This document shows positions 1-10,149 of a DNA stretch of 64,000 nt, in pieces. Made by a program: the position numbers and the translations under genes. Position 1 is the stretch's first letter. Each line of letters begins with the position of its first letter. The notes beneath the pieces are model-generated. The model did not search any database and was not told the origin of the DNA. It saw only the letters and a program-made list of their open reading frames with translations. The stretch spans positions 3,534,001 to 3,598,000 of the forward strand of contig CM066300.1 in NCBI GenBank assembly GCA_033807695.1, given 5' to 3'. Origin of the DNA: Daedaleopsis sinensis (Eukaryota; Basidiomycota; Agaricomycetes; Polyporales; Polyporaceae).

Positions 1-533
1 AATCATACTGAACCTTAGCCATGGGCAATTACGCACGAGACACAGGATGGTTCCAACCCTCGGTGTTGCTTGGAATGTGGTCTCCGTCCACGCATCTCTT
101 GACCTCCTCCCACCAAGGGGTCCGGTTTCTCCATATCTTCCCGCCCTCTTTCGTCTCGTTCTCGACAGTGTCTAACCACCGTTCGCAGCGCTGCGAGATG
201 CGCGACCCGATCCAGTCCATAGTTCTTCCTGCACGCTGCTCTTCATCTTCATGGACTGCATTTTCGATTTCCACCACATCGGAGAAACGAATAGCAAATG
301 ATGAATGTGGGACAGATGTCAGTGATGTCGTTCGAGTTGTGACTTCAATTATGGGTCAGTTGAAGTGGTATTAAAGAGGCGCGTGGTTACGCACTTTGGG
401 GCAATGGCGAGAAACACTGTAGGATCTCTGGAAGAGGGGGTAGGCCAGCTTTGTCGAGGACCTCCTGAACATCAGGTGAAGCCAGAATGCAGACATGCGG
501 GCTGAGCGAATAAGGGAGGGTCGGGGGTGGCAT
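1..533 (-). CDS. TRAPP complex subunit Trs85/TRAPPC8-like, N-terminal part (cut by window edge)
   Basis: Two exons are visible. Exon 1 runs from the ATG at 533 (MPPPTLPYSL...) to a GTGCGT donor near position 395. Exon 2 starts after an AAG acceptor and ends at a GTGCGT donor at 36. The next exon lies off the left edge. The joined protein reads ILASPDVQEVL, then a LPPLPEILQCFSPLPQ stretch, then TTRTTSLTSVPHSSFAIRF, and an acidic segment ending WWEEVKRCV...EGWNHPVS. The opening, in which a short segment on a vanishing or existing peptide is followed by a line on a pole of F-S-P-L residues, resembles the N terminus of fungal Trs85/TRAPPC8. That subunit marks the TRAPPIII Rab1/Ypt1 exchange factor in autophagy and ER-Golgi traffic. 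The assignment is from recalled family resemblance over about 145 residues only, so it is moderate. What is certain is a spliced, conserved-looking coding start on the minus strand. Confidence 0.55.
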
Positions 534-1041
534 CTAGCGCAGCGTAGATCTCCCGAGAAATGAGAATGTCCGGTGTGTGTATGTTCCAGTCGTCTTGCAA
601 GACTTAGATAGTGCCGTATCAACAGCCCAGTTATGACGTATACCAGCGTAGTGACGATCCAGAGTGAACTCAGGTATAGTGGGTACGCGCAATGGCGCTA
701 AGGGCAGTCGTGGTCAGTGAAGAAGCCGCCTATGACACGGTCCTTCTCCGACCCTCACCACCAGATATCCGACCCGACGTGTACGCAACGAGAACCAAGG
801 TGAGCAACATGTGTCTGCTTGTTGTAAACGAAACGACACAGTTTCAGTACTAGTACACACAATATGGCAATCAAGTAGACCCTGTACTACAGCAATCGTA
901 ACAGACAACTGCAGCGATACGAGAAACATGCAGAGAGGTACAGTAGATAAACCAAAGACGCAATTGCAACGAGCTAGACTGAACGCGAGAGAGCAAGAGA
1001 ATGTACCGGACTACGTTCTGTCCCAAGTATCGGAATCACTT
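534..1041. other. Intergenic: TRAPP-like gene promoter and WW-gene 3' flank
   Basis: Both flanking genes are on the minus strand, so this holds the 3' end of the WW-domain gene and the promoter of the TRAPP-like gene. Open frames here are short, lack splice-consistent partners and show no recognisable motifs. I see no RNA gene. Confidence 0.6.
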
Positions 1042-2006
1042 CTAAAACCCGCCTCCCCCTCCGTCGAAGCCACCACCTCCTCCATCAAAGCCTCCACCTC
1101 CTCCGTCGAAGCCTCCACCATAACCACCTCCGTCGAATCCACCTCCATATCCATAGCCAGGACCATCGAGCATGTCGCCGAGCAACAGTCCACCCGCCGC
1201 TCCAGCCAGGAGCGGTAAACCGATCCCTCCACCAAATCCGAAACCGGACATCCCAGTTCGTCTGCCTCCTAGGCCGAAGGGACTTCCAGCCGGCGCTGCG
1301 TACATTGGTTGGCCGTAGGGCTGTCCGAACTGTGGTCCATACTGCTGTCCGTACTGTGAACCGTAACGGCTAAATCCAGCCCTGGAACCACCATACGGTG
1401 AAGACATCTGTTGCTGGATCGCTTCTTGCCGCAACCGGCGCTGCTCAGTCAATCGCTGCATATACTGACCCAGACGGTTCAGTCCTGAGGCGCAAGATGT
1501 GACGACGATGAACTTACCAGCTCTTCTTTGCGCTTCTCCTCTCGACGATGGGCTTCGCGCTCTTCCTTGGTGCCGATAGCTTTGTCCTTCAGTTTCCCGA
1601 GGAACCCCCTATCCTGCTGACCGACGGGTGTTCCAGGATGTGAATTTGAAGGCCGTATCCTATCGTTTGAACGGGGGACGTTAAGATGGGACCCCGAAGA
1701 ACTCGACGGCGCGCCGGCATAGGAATGGCGCCGAGGGGAGTATGGGGGAGGAGCTTCGTCTGGACGTTCTCGGGCGAGACGATCGCGGACATCAGGATGC
1801 TCCCGGAGGAACTGTTCGTCTTCGTACGGATGAACCCATATTGATCTCGGAGGCTTCGCCTTCGTGTCTACCTATTGAGCGGAGGATGTCAGCTCTTCGT
1901 CGGTGTGCACGCAGTGCTTCCCTATACGCACCCAGAAGGGGTGCTGGCTGTTGGGGTCCAATTCGCGGATCCACCCGTCTGGTAATGGTGCAGTGTCGTG
2001 TGTCAT
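1042..2006 (-). CDS. WW-domain protein with glycine-rich tail
   Basis: Three exons close in phase (2006-1932, 1871-1518, 1464-1042) and give 283 aa. A single WW domain occupies about residues 7-40: LPDGWIRELDPNSQHPFW is followed across intron 1 by VDTKAKPPRSIWVHP, so both signature tryptophans and the proline of the fold are present. Next come an acidic-basic stretch (REHPDVRDRLARERPDE), a PPPYSP segment, and a charged helix rich in E, K and R. The C terminus is a low-complexity tail with tyrosine/glutamine-rich repeats (YGSQYGQQYGPQFGQPYGQ), a short hydrophobic glycine/leucine patch and a terminal run of FDGGGGG units. WW domains bind proline-rich ligands; the tail suggests self-association or a role as an adaptor, but that is inference. 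The exact partner or process cannot be read from the sequence. Confidence 0.85.
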
Positions 2007-2591
2007 GGTGGTAGTGAGAGGGGAAGAGATGAACACGGTAGGGCATCGCGCGGCAGGAGTACTTGTACTTGGGCCTGGGTAGACCCGCCCGATAGCCACA
2101 GGACCCGTTCTGACGTCATTTTCCTGGTCCCATTATGGCAATTTCCTTACAAGGCCCCTATAAGTTCTGTACCTCTCTAGCGCACCGACTCGTCCGTCAG
2201 GCTGCCCAGGGCCGCACGATGTAACAGTAATACGTATATGATCGACTGGATTCGAGTTATTGTACAACAATGCGCGTACGAAGATATCCAAATAACGAGA
2301 TCATTGCGATGGGCTCGAGTACAATGTAGTGAGACGATCGTCCATAGGAGATACAATGCGCGTGTCCAGCACATGACATGAGGAGACGAGGGACAGTCCA
2401 AGAGACGAACTTCGAAGGCATGGGATAAGGGTATGGAGTGATTACCTTCCTGAGACGATACGCGAGGGCTAGGGTATACGGGACACAGAGCGGATTTGGC
2501 AGTGGGGGAGAGTCCTGCGAGGCTTCCATGAATCCCAATGAAGGTGCACGAAGTGAATGGGGTGCTAGAACGTACCTGGAGGCGGACGGAA
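2007..2591. other. Intergenic between WW gene promoter and the 3' end of the next gene
   Basis: This is about 585 bp of non-coding DNA. It contains the upstream region of the WW-domain gene and the 3' flank of the gene starting at 3572. Overlapping open frames on both strands here are neither conserved-looking nor bounded by splice signals. Confidence 0.6.
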
Positions 2592-3572
2592 TCACCAGGT
2601 CTTCTTCTTGTTCTTCCGCGCGACAGGTCGACGACCGTGCCTAGCCTTCGAACCCTTCCCCTGCTGCGGCGCGGCACCCCAAGTCTGGTCTGCCCACAGA
2701 TTGACCGGACCCGAGATCGCCTCCGTCAAAGGTTCATGGTGCGCGCGTGGTGAGGGCGTCGTAGCGTCCGAGCCCTGTACCTGCGCAGGCGCGCCCGACC
2801 AGGGCGTGACCTCGTCGCGCGAAACACCCCAGGCTACACATGGATCTTCATCATCGAGGCCCATCCACAGCCTGTTGCAAATCCGGAACTCCTCTTCCAA
2901 GGATTCGGGCGAGCGCGGGATGGGCGGTGGAAGAGGACCGGCGGGGTTTTGACCGTCCTCGTACGGGTCGAATGACCCACCGCTATACCATTGGCCCTGG
3001 ACACCATCCCACTCCTCGACTTCGTCGAAGCCATCGGGCAGCTCCTCCTCCTGTCCTTGTGCTTCTCCCCACGGGGCCTGCCCGCTGTTGACGCTCTCGG
3101 CCCACTCCTTGTGCTTCTCGTTGAAGCGGTCGATGAAAGAGTCCATCGACTCCGGTTCCTCACCGCGCGCCACTTTGAGGATGTTCTCCTGCCAGTATGG
3201 AATGAAGTCGTGGGCCCGATCCATCGGCCACGACTGCTCCCAAGCGGTCTTGCCCGCCGGAGGTTGTGGGGAACTCCAGTCAGGCTCTTCGTAAGTCCAC
3301 TCGTTGACGTAGCGTAGTGCGAGGAGTTGTTGGTGCTTGTCATTCTCGGTCTCGTGGCGGAGAGCCGTCGCGAAGGTCATAGGTTGACCTCGCGAGTGAT
3401 CGGGAGAGGTGCAGATCTTGCAATAGAACTTGTTTCCTCGTCTTTTGACTTTCTCAAAGTCTGCGGGGTGTCAAAAAATAGGTAGGTACGCGCAAACTTG
3501 AAGAGCCATAACCAGCTCTAGTCAGCCACAGCACGCACCATCAGAGTTCTTGAATGAGGTTGGGTTCGCCAT
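2592..3572 (-). CDS. Conserved fungal protein of unknown function with basic C-terminal tail
   Basis: Two exons (3572-3539 and 3460-2592) join in phase to give 300 aa. Exon 1 encodes only MANPTSFKNSD and part of the next codon. Early in exon 2 there is a single KFYCKIC motif (one C-x2-C pair) followed by a short basic/histidine segment, which could be half of a zinc knuckle; I see no second pair nearby. The middle is tryptophan-rich and acidic (WTYEEPDW, WEQSWPMDR, FDEVEEWDGVQGQW). A proline-rich stretch PLPPPIP follows. The last 25 residues are strongly basic (GRRPVARKNKKKTW), which fits a nuclear or nucleic-acid-binding role. I do not recognise a named family. The model is well supported by composition and splicing. 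Confidence 0.75.
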
Positions 3573-4119
3573 TGTATAGGAATTGGATATGGTATCGGTT
3601 GGATGTGCGAGAAGCTCGCGCAAAGAGGAGAGATGAGGGAGGTGGTTGGGGGAGAAGGGAGATGCGGTCGGGGCTCATATAGTGTGCTGAGTGCTTTGTC
3701 TCGGTTAGCAGCCACCGACCCAAATATAGGGATCTGCGGTATCGCAGACCACGGATCTCTCTTGATCGGACATTGGCTATTGGCTCCGACTAGATCATCT
3801 AATCGCCTATTGCCTGAACGGTCCAAGCTCCCCGCTCCTGCTGCAGAAACGTGGCTGGTAGCTGCGGCAAGACCGACTTCAAGGTGACATACAGGTTATG
3901 TACTGAGACGCATGGCTCAGCATCCGCCGTTCCAGAGCGCACTGCTACGGCAAGATCCCATGAGCTTTGCGCACACAGGAACGGAGCAGCAAGCCGGAGT
4001 CTGTGAAGACGCGTACAAGTATAGTCCAATGTCCATTGATCCCATAAACCCGGCGATGAGAGTACACAGAAACGAACACAGGGGCCAGACCACATGATAA
4101 TGGGACATACCGAAGACCA
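3573..4119. other. Intergenic, upstream of the gene starting at 3572
   Basis: About 550 bp between the ATG at 3572 and the stop codon at 4120, both on the minus strand. Short open frames are present but unconvincing. Nothing else was recognised. Confidence 0.55.
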
Positions 4120-6311
4120 TTATGAGGGCCCCGGAGCAGGATCCACCCATGTTCCGTTCGGATACAACGTGGCCGCCATAGTGAAGTCGCCGGAGACACC
4201 GGAGTTTGTGAACTGTGGGGAGCGGGGGGAGCGAAGTATCAGCGTTGAGTTAGGTTCAATACAGCGAACAAGGGGGCGCTCTGGGAGATGGGAGCGATAG
4301 AGGTAGTTCCGGGTAATCACTTACCGCAAGCCTGAAGAAGTGCACGATTCCAGGCTGAAGAGCGGCCAGAGAGTAATTCAAAGCCGTGCCGACATATCGT
4401 TCCACATCGTCCACTAGAAGCGCGAATCCGTCCCAGTCCTCTCCATCAGGAAGCGCGTTCCAGAATATGCTTTGGTTTAAGAAGGGGAGAGACGAGTTAT
4501 AATTGCTCGAGTTCGTCGTGAACACAGGCAGGTCCGAGCCCAGTGGCGCATCTCGACGCAGCTGAAACGTCCGAGTTAGTAGCTGTAGCTGCAGCATCAA
4601 CAAGGAAGCAGCCCAAGACTCACATCGGCTGCGGTTTGCAGGACGGAATCGTAGCCGAATGCCGCTACCCCATTCAAGAACATTCCCAGCAAGAAACCTT
4701 GATAAATCGCGGAGAGTCGGGTAGGGAAGCCGGTGCCAGGAATAAGCACCATCGCGATTATGTAGTGGTGTATTCGAAGCTCGAGCCCGGGGAGTTGCGA
4801 GAGCACGAGGACGACGAGACCGCCGGCGATGTACCATCCTAAGTACCATGGCAGCCAACCAGTCTTCCTGATTACTCTCATCTGGTTGATCACAATGGCT
4901 AGTAAGACCAGGACGATTATGATTAGAGCCGTCAGTCCGCCTGGGCGTGCGGTGATATCAGAGCCAACAAGACGGTCTATAGGAATTTTGTCCAGGGTGA
5001 GGTTGGTCAATACCCCGGTCCAGTATGGTGCGAGATACCACACGGAGGCTTCGATAGGGGTCTTTCTGAAGGCCGGCATCGTGAACCGGAAGGCCAGCCG
5101 CCAGAAGGCGTAAGCGACGAAGAGGGTGGGAAGGAACTGTTTGAAGGCTTGGTCTAGAGGAGGCGGACTTGCCATGGGCTGTGAGAAGATCGAGATGTGC
5201 CAAAATCCGATGCACACTAGGCACCAGTACAGAACGATAGGTTTGGGTCGGATTACGAGGAATAGAAGGGCTGTGATGATGACGTTGAAGGCCAGTGCTT
5301 CATTGCGAAGGTCCGAGCAACTATGCAGGGTGGTGGTAGGGAGGAATTGGAAGGAGAGAGGGAACACCGATGGGAAGCCTATCGAAGTGAGCCCATGCGC
5401 AGAAAACGGAAGGTAATCCGTGAAGTTGCCAATGAGCTGTAGTGTAGCACATCCACCCCTGGTGTCGCTGACAAGGCCTCTGAGTGGGCGCGAAGGTCGG
5501 TGTCAATCTCGACGAGATATTGCAAAGAACTTAAACACTTACGCTTGCACTGCTGCAGCACAAATGAATGTGTCCCCACGATAGGTCCCGTCCGGGTCTC
5601 CTCCTCCGACTATCAAGGGGACAAAGTCAACTTGCTCGTCGCCCACGGTCCGCGGGTTCTGTAGCACAACCCTGCTGCATTGTGCCGGGCATCGGAAGTC
5701 GAAGGTCGAGTTATCGAACGGCATGCAGTTCTCACCGTCGAGACCGCAGCCGTCCAGGGCCGACCAGTACGTCGCCGTACATCCGATGAAGGAGTCAGCT
5801 GGTGTCAAGAACGCCTGTGCTCTTGCGAAGAACGCGAACCCAATAATGTAACCCGCCGCAAGCAAGACGAAGAGCCATGGGTTGGTGAGTGGGCGTGTGT
5901 AACGGATGAGAGCGGGCTCGAGAGCGACGTTGTAGTGCCTCCGTCCAGCATGGAAGGTTCGGTTCAAGAAAGGAGTGGGGTCTGCAATCGTTGAAATGAA
6001 GCAAAATTTTGTCAAGCAAAACGTGCAAACGTACCTGGGAGGTCGACTTTAGGGCGGGGTCCGCGAATATAGCGCCATACACGTTGGACCCTTGGATGAT
6101 CCAGCCATAGTGTCTTCCGTACCCGGTTCGTCCACGGATGTCTCTTCGGCGCTGGAGGGAGTACCTGCTCTTCCAGCTCAAAGCTCTGAGTCGGATTGTA
6201 CTTAGGGGGAGTGCTTGAGGGGTCCGTGAGTGTATGGGGGTCGACGTCGCGAGCTAACGTTAAGCGAGAGGAGGATGCAGATCTCGAGCTCGATGATGCT
6301 GCTTCTGCCAT
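4120..6311 (-). CDS. LCCL-domain multipass membrane protein
   Basis: Five exons (6311-6035, 5981-5543, 5479-4624, 4561-4325, 4212-4120) close in phase and give 633 aa. The N-terminal ~110 residues are serine-rich and cytosolic in character, followed by a hydrophobic helix around residue 125-145 (WLFVLLAAGYIIGFAFF). An LCCL domain follows, roughly residues 150-270: it contains the cysteine-rich CTATYWSALDGCG and CPAQCSR segments, TYRGDTFICAAAVQAG and the diagnostic VSDTRGGC. The rest carries about eight further hydrophobic helices, and the C-terminal ~110 residues contain several N-glycosylation sequons (NSSNYNSS, NQS). Fungal LCCL proteins of this layout are widespread and poorly characterised; LCCL itself was named from Limulus factor C, Coch-5b2 and Lgl1. 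The role here is unknown. The domain order is unambiguous. Confidence 0.88.
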
Positions 6312-7004
6312 CCATGTGATTGTGGTGCTCCGTTTCTACAGTCTTCAGAGGTCGAACCGAACGTGGACGAAGAAAGCGGAAGAGCAGGGAGTGGGTGGAG
6401 GGGTGCGCGAGGCGTTCGCAATCAACAGGAGGTTGACGGCCTCGGGCTCGATGGTGAGAACACAGGCGCAGCACCGCACCACTGACCGTTGCCGTTGCAT
6501 ATATTCTTAGCCGCCATATACATAGCTGCTCTAGCGGTATCCGCTCTGACCTGCAGGATATAACGTCCTATCCGATATCCCCGATATCCGGAGTTCCAAA
6601 CGACATTTGCAGTCGCACCGGATTTGATTTCGTAGTAGTACATACATACCCTCGTCATCGCCGCCAAGTGTCGCACACGTGACCGGAAGATTCAAAAGAC
6701 CTGCGCCACACCCGGGAACTCAGTGCAAGAATAGTAATACACAGATCGACGGAAGAGCTTTCGATATGTATTGGACTTAACTGGAGGGTCAGATGAGCCC
6801 TGTCTAAAGTGGGTGTGGAACATTGTGCGACGTTTACATGACTGGGTGCAGTCCGTCGTCGATTTGTGCAGGGAGCAGCTCCAAGATACATGTGATAGGC
6901 AAAGTTCGCGCCTTTCAATTAGCTCATAAAACCGGTGCCCTCGCAGTCAGCTTGTCCAACACCCTCTCTCCTCCCCCTCCTCCACCGACGTCACTTCATT
7001 CACG
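6312..7004. other. Divergent promoter region of the LCCL and 7005 genes
   Basis: About 690 bp between two divergent start codons. It holds clustered GATATC sequences around 6565-6590 (ccgatatccccgatatccgg) and a long pyrimidine tract (ctctctcctccccctcctcc) just before the ATG at 7005, typical of highly expressed fungal promoters. No gene is evident. Confidence 0.55.
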
Positions 7005-7737
7005 ATGGCCGCTCCCGCCGAGATGACCAGTCGCGATATCAGCGGCAAGTTCATGATGGTACGTCTGCATAGATTTTTGTCTAACGTCTAAGATGATGCT
7101 CACGACCTCGTGTAGAGCAAGGCCCTCAGCGATGACAGCGATGAGATCCTCCGCCTTCAAGGCATCAGCTGGTTCACCCGGAAAGCCATCGGTCTGGCCA
7201 CCGTATACCTTGCGATTAAACACTTCACGGAGGATGGCGTCGAACACATCGACATTGACCAGACTATCACTGGCGGTATCAAGGGCACGAATGAGCACCG
7301 CATTCTCGACTGGACGGAGAGATTGCATGAGGATCACATCTTCGGCCCTGTGCTCTCGAAGAGCAGGCGCGTGTCTCTTGACGAAGTCGACCAGGAGTGG
7401 TTGAAGCGAGACTGGTCCCTCGACGAATCCCTCGACGATGGAAAGATCATCTACACAACTGGCAAGAGCGATACCTCTAAGAGTGGAAAGACGTGGGGCT
7501 CGGAGCAGGTAAGTGCGTCGTCCTGATGCATTGCGAAGCGTGCTCACCTTGGATGTTCGCAGGTGTGGGGCTTTGAGCAGGTCAATGGCGAGAAGCGGTA
7601 TACCCGACACATCTACTTCGTGGGCCCACGGGGCGAAACCGTGACGATTCGCTTGGTGTACGATTACCGTGAGTAAACCTTCGTCAAGCACGCTTTCCGC
7701 TGAGCCACTGACGTTGTCGACAGAGGGCCCGTTGTAA
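7005..7737 (+). CDS. Conserved fungal protein of unknown function, 188 aa
   Basis: Four exons (7005-7058, 7116-7508, 7563-7668, 7724-7737) join in phase and give 188 aa; the last exon encodes only the final residues QGPL. After MAAPAEMTSRDISGKFMM the protein reads SKALSDDSDEILRLQG, WFTRKAIGLATVYLAIKHF, HIDIDQTITGGIKGTNE, RILDWTERLHEDHIFG, and ends with RYTRHIYFVGPRGETVTIRLVYDY. The alternating beta-like segments and single small domain look like a lipocalin or fatty-acid-binding-type barrel, and I recall very similar proteins across ascomycetes and basidiomycetes, but I know no established function. Exon-intron structure and family-like conservation make the model strong; the fold statement is inference. 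Confidence 0.85.
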
Positions 7738-7851
7738 TTTCTACCAACGTCATGCTTGAGCCCTCTGTCAAATATAATCCAGAGCATGAGACGATGTAGT
7801 TCGAGAAGCCGATTAATGGCAGTGTATACCTACCTTTTTGCCTCCGTCTCG

Positions 7852-8499
7852 TCAATCTGTTTTCGGCGGGAAGATGCTGATAACCTTCCACACCGCGTCC
7901 TTGCCGCGCTCCCAAGCTTGCGGCCCTCTGCTTTCCTCGCCTCCAAACTCGACCATCACGCCATCTTTGGACCACTCGCACCAGATACCTATCGATCCCG
8001 ACGACGGCCCTGCCCCTCCGCCCTTCCGATCCGGCTCGCCCATGGCAGACACGAAGTCCTTCCCAGTAGTCTCCGGTGTGATGTGGAATGACTCCGGACG
8101 TGACTTGCCCTCCGCCGCTGCGGGGAGTGGGACGAGGCCGAGCACGATGGGTGTGAGGGGATAGGTTGTGTACGCAGATTTCGTCGCACGAGCCGCATTA
8201 GCCCCCGCCTTTGGCTTCGGGACGTTGTAGATATCCATCCCGTCCAATACCAGCATGCGGTCCTGAAGCTCCTCTAGCTTCAGCCCCGTCTTGGGCACGT
8301 AGCCGTTGACGGGCTTGAAGAGGAGACTGAGGCCAAATGCGTAGTAATTGAAGTAGACGGCGTCGGAGTACGTTTTAACCTCGGGGGTCGGGACATCGGG
8401 CTTCGACGCGGCCGTTGCAAGTGCAGATAGATGTGCGGTAAGAGCAGGAGAGTATGGCTTGAGGCCGAGAAGAAGTTTGAGATTGCTCTCGATGTCCAT
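7852..8499 (-). CDS. Conserved hypothetical protein, single exon, 215 aa
   Basis: An uninterrupted 215 aa frame starts at the ATG at 8499 (MDIESNLKLLLGLKPYS). An upstream in-frame ATG at 8529 is less likely because it adds only a hydrophobic run and lies closer to the divergent seipin gene. The sequence contains SDAVYFNYYAFGLSLLFKP, LEELQDRMLVLDGMDIYN, and a glycine-rich loop KGGGAGPSSGSIG before IWCEWSKDGVMVEFG. The C terminus WKVISIFPP lacks targeting signals. I do not recognise the family. Its 3' end lies about 115 bp from the convergent gene ending at 7737. Confidence 0.75.
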   Translation of the reverse strand: MDIESNLKLLLGLKPYSPALTAHLSALATAASKPDVPTPEVKTYSDAVYFNYYAFGLSLLFKPVNGYVPKTGLKLEELQDRMLVLDGMDIYNVPKPKAGANAARATKSAYTTYPLTPIVLGLVPLPAAAEGKSRPESFHITPETTGKDFVSAMGEPDRKGGGAGPSSGSIGIWCEWSKDGVMVEFGGEESRGPQAWERGKDAVWKVISIFPPKTD

Positions 8500-8644
8500 G
8501 ATGGCGATGGGTAGAAGAGAAAGTATCACATGTGAGCGCTATGTATGACGTTCGTTGTCGACGAGAGGCGCGTGCGCACTTGGTCCCACCTCGATCGCCT
8601 CGTCCCTCACCGCATGGGAGGACTCCGCCGTGCCAGATTCTAGC
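8500..8644. promoter_or_regulatory. Compact bidirectional promoter between the hypothetical gene and seipin
   Basis: Only 145 bp separate the ATG at 8499 (minus) from the seipin ATG at 8645 (plus), so both promoters and 5' leaders must overlap. No TATA box is obvious. If seipin instead starts at the in-frame ATG at 8555, the gap is 55 bp. Confidence 0.5.
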
Positions 8645-9968
8645 ATGGAGACACCAGTGAAGAAAGAGCTGGACGCTGAAGACCGCCGAGGCATCCTCCA
8701 CTATTTCTGGCCCTTCCATCCTGTACGGCTCTTCGTTGACCTCTTATGGGCCGCCCTACGTCTCTTCCGGCCTCTCGCACCTCACCTTGTGCCTCTTGCG
8801 GTATTCTCCGTAACCCTCCCTCTCATTGTTCTCTTGTCCATCAGCTCCGGGTGGTTCGTGTGGAAGAGCATCGCGGTTGGTTGGGAGACAGAGCTGTTCC
8901 TTCAATATGGGTACGTACCTTTAAACATGTGCCCACATGCTAGCTTCAATGACCTTCTGTGACTAGCGACGGCGGGTCGCCGTACGCGGAGGTATTGCTC
9001 CCAAACCTCGTTGCTCAACAGCCGTACGACATCTCCCTGCATCTTGTCGTACCTGCAAGCGAGGGCAATTTCGCCCTCGGGAACTTCATGGCGAGCTTGT
9101 CCGTCGTCACTCTATCCAACAGCACCATTGCGGTCGCGCGCAAATCTGTGCGTATCCCTATTCCAGTGCTATTTCGCTCAATAATGGCACTTATTGCTCA
9201 TGTAGGCCATTGTTTTGCCGCAATATGCGGCGCCATGGTATCACCTTAGCCGGCGTGGAACCATAGACCTCAGCATCGACATGTTTCGCAACTTCGTTGT
9301 GGGCACCACTAAGGCCCTCGCGCGGATTGAACTGGGTCGCCGGGACCAATGGAGGAGCATTGGCGACGGTCAGGGCCGCGAACTTACTGTCCTGTCAGGT
9401 AAACTTCGCGGTATAGTGCTGCATCGTGGTATTCGGTACGAGTGTTCTCCTTCGTCTACAAGGCCCACTATTGACTTGGTCTCGTTTCAGTGGTATAATC
9501 TCAAGCTTCCCCCTCATCTCGGCTATCGTCGCATCCTGCGTGTTTTTCTTCTTCCTCTTCATGGGCCTGGTCGCATGCCTCATGCCTCTGGTGGAGTGGC
9601 ATTTCCCTTCAGAAGGAGACGACAGTCGTACAATGCAACCGGAGGACAAGGCGCGCCGACGCCGACGCTCGCGGCGACCAGAGTACGAATCAGAGGAGAA
9701 AGAGCGCAAGACCAAGAGTCGGCCTAGGACCCCATCCGGGAAGAGAACAGAGGGAAGCGGCTCTCGCACGAGACAGAATGTAGGTGTGAGTATTATACAG
9801 CGACTCACGGATACAGATCAATCACTAACAATGTGTCGCTAGGATATCAAGACAGAAGGAGAGGATGAATGGGATCAGGGTTACCCGCCCTCCACTCCAG
9901 TTGACGCGAGTAGCTCTGTCCGTCAACGACGCACAAGGAGCTCGGATAATGACTACTTCGAACAGTAA
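8645..9968 (+). CDS. Seipin (lipid-droplet assembly protein)
   Basis: Five exons (8645-8910, 8967-9147, 9206-9435, 9491-9785, 9843-9968) close in phase to 365 aa. The first transmembrane helix lies near residues 45-80 (LVPLAVFSVTLPLIVLLSISSGWFVW). The lumenal domain begins GGSPYAEVLLPN and contains QPYDISLHLVVPASEGNFALGNFMASL, the conserved seipin core. The second helix is SAIVASCVFFFFLFMGLVAC. Seipin oligomerises in the ER membrane and seeds triglyceride into lipid droplets. The cytosolic tail after helix 2 is about 110 residues, starting with a strongly basic RRRRRSRR run and rich in R, K, S and E. An alternative upstream ATG at 8555 would add 30 residues; 8645 is preferred because the extra sequence (CALGPTSIASS) is not seipin-like. 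Confidence 0.92.
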
Positions 9969-10149
9969 TCGAATTGGCTCCAGGAAGATTGTACGTTTCA
10001 ATGCAGCATGGTGGCTTTCTTCGTTCTGGATATTGATACTTACATAGTGTAATAGCATTGTACATCATACATTGCTCCTCTACAGCATTCCGACATGCAC
10101 GAATAAATATACCCTAATACTGCCATATGGTCCCTACAGTGGGGAAATA
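9969..10149. terminator. Convergent 3' region of seipin and the SH3BGR-like gene
   Basis: About 180 bp of AT-richer sequence between two convergent stop codons, containing several AATAAA-like sequences (for example cgaataaata at about 10101). It presumably carries both polyadenylation sites. The exact cleavage sites cannot be read. Confidence 0.4.

Noticed and set aside
811..1218. 135 aa plus-strand serine/threonine-rich frame
   Set aside because: Its repeats are the reverse complement of the glycine-rich tail of the WW protein.
6996..7787. 263 aa minus-strand frame
   Set aside because: It lies antisense to the four-exon conserved gene at 7005-7737, which has proper splice sites and conserved-looking protein; this frame is a shadow.
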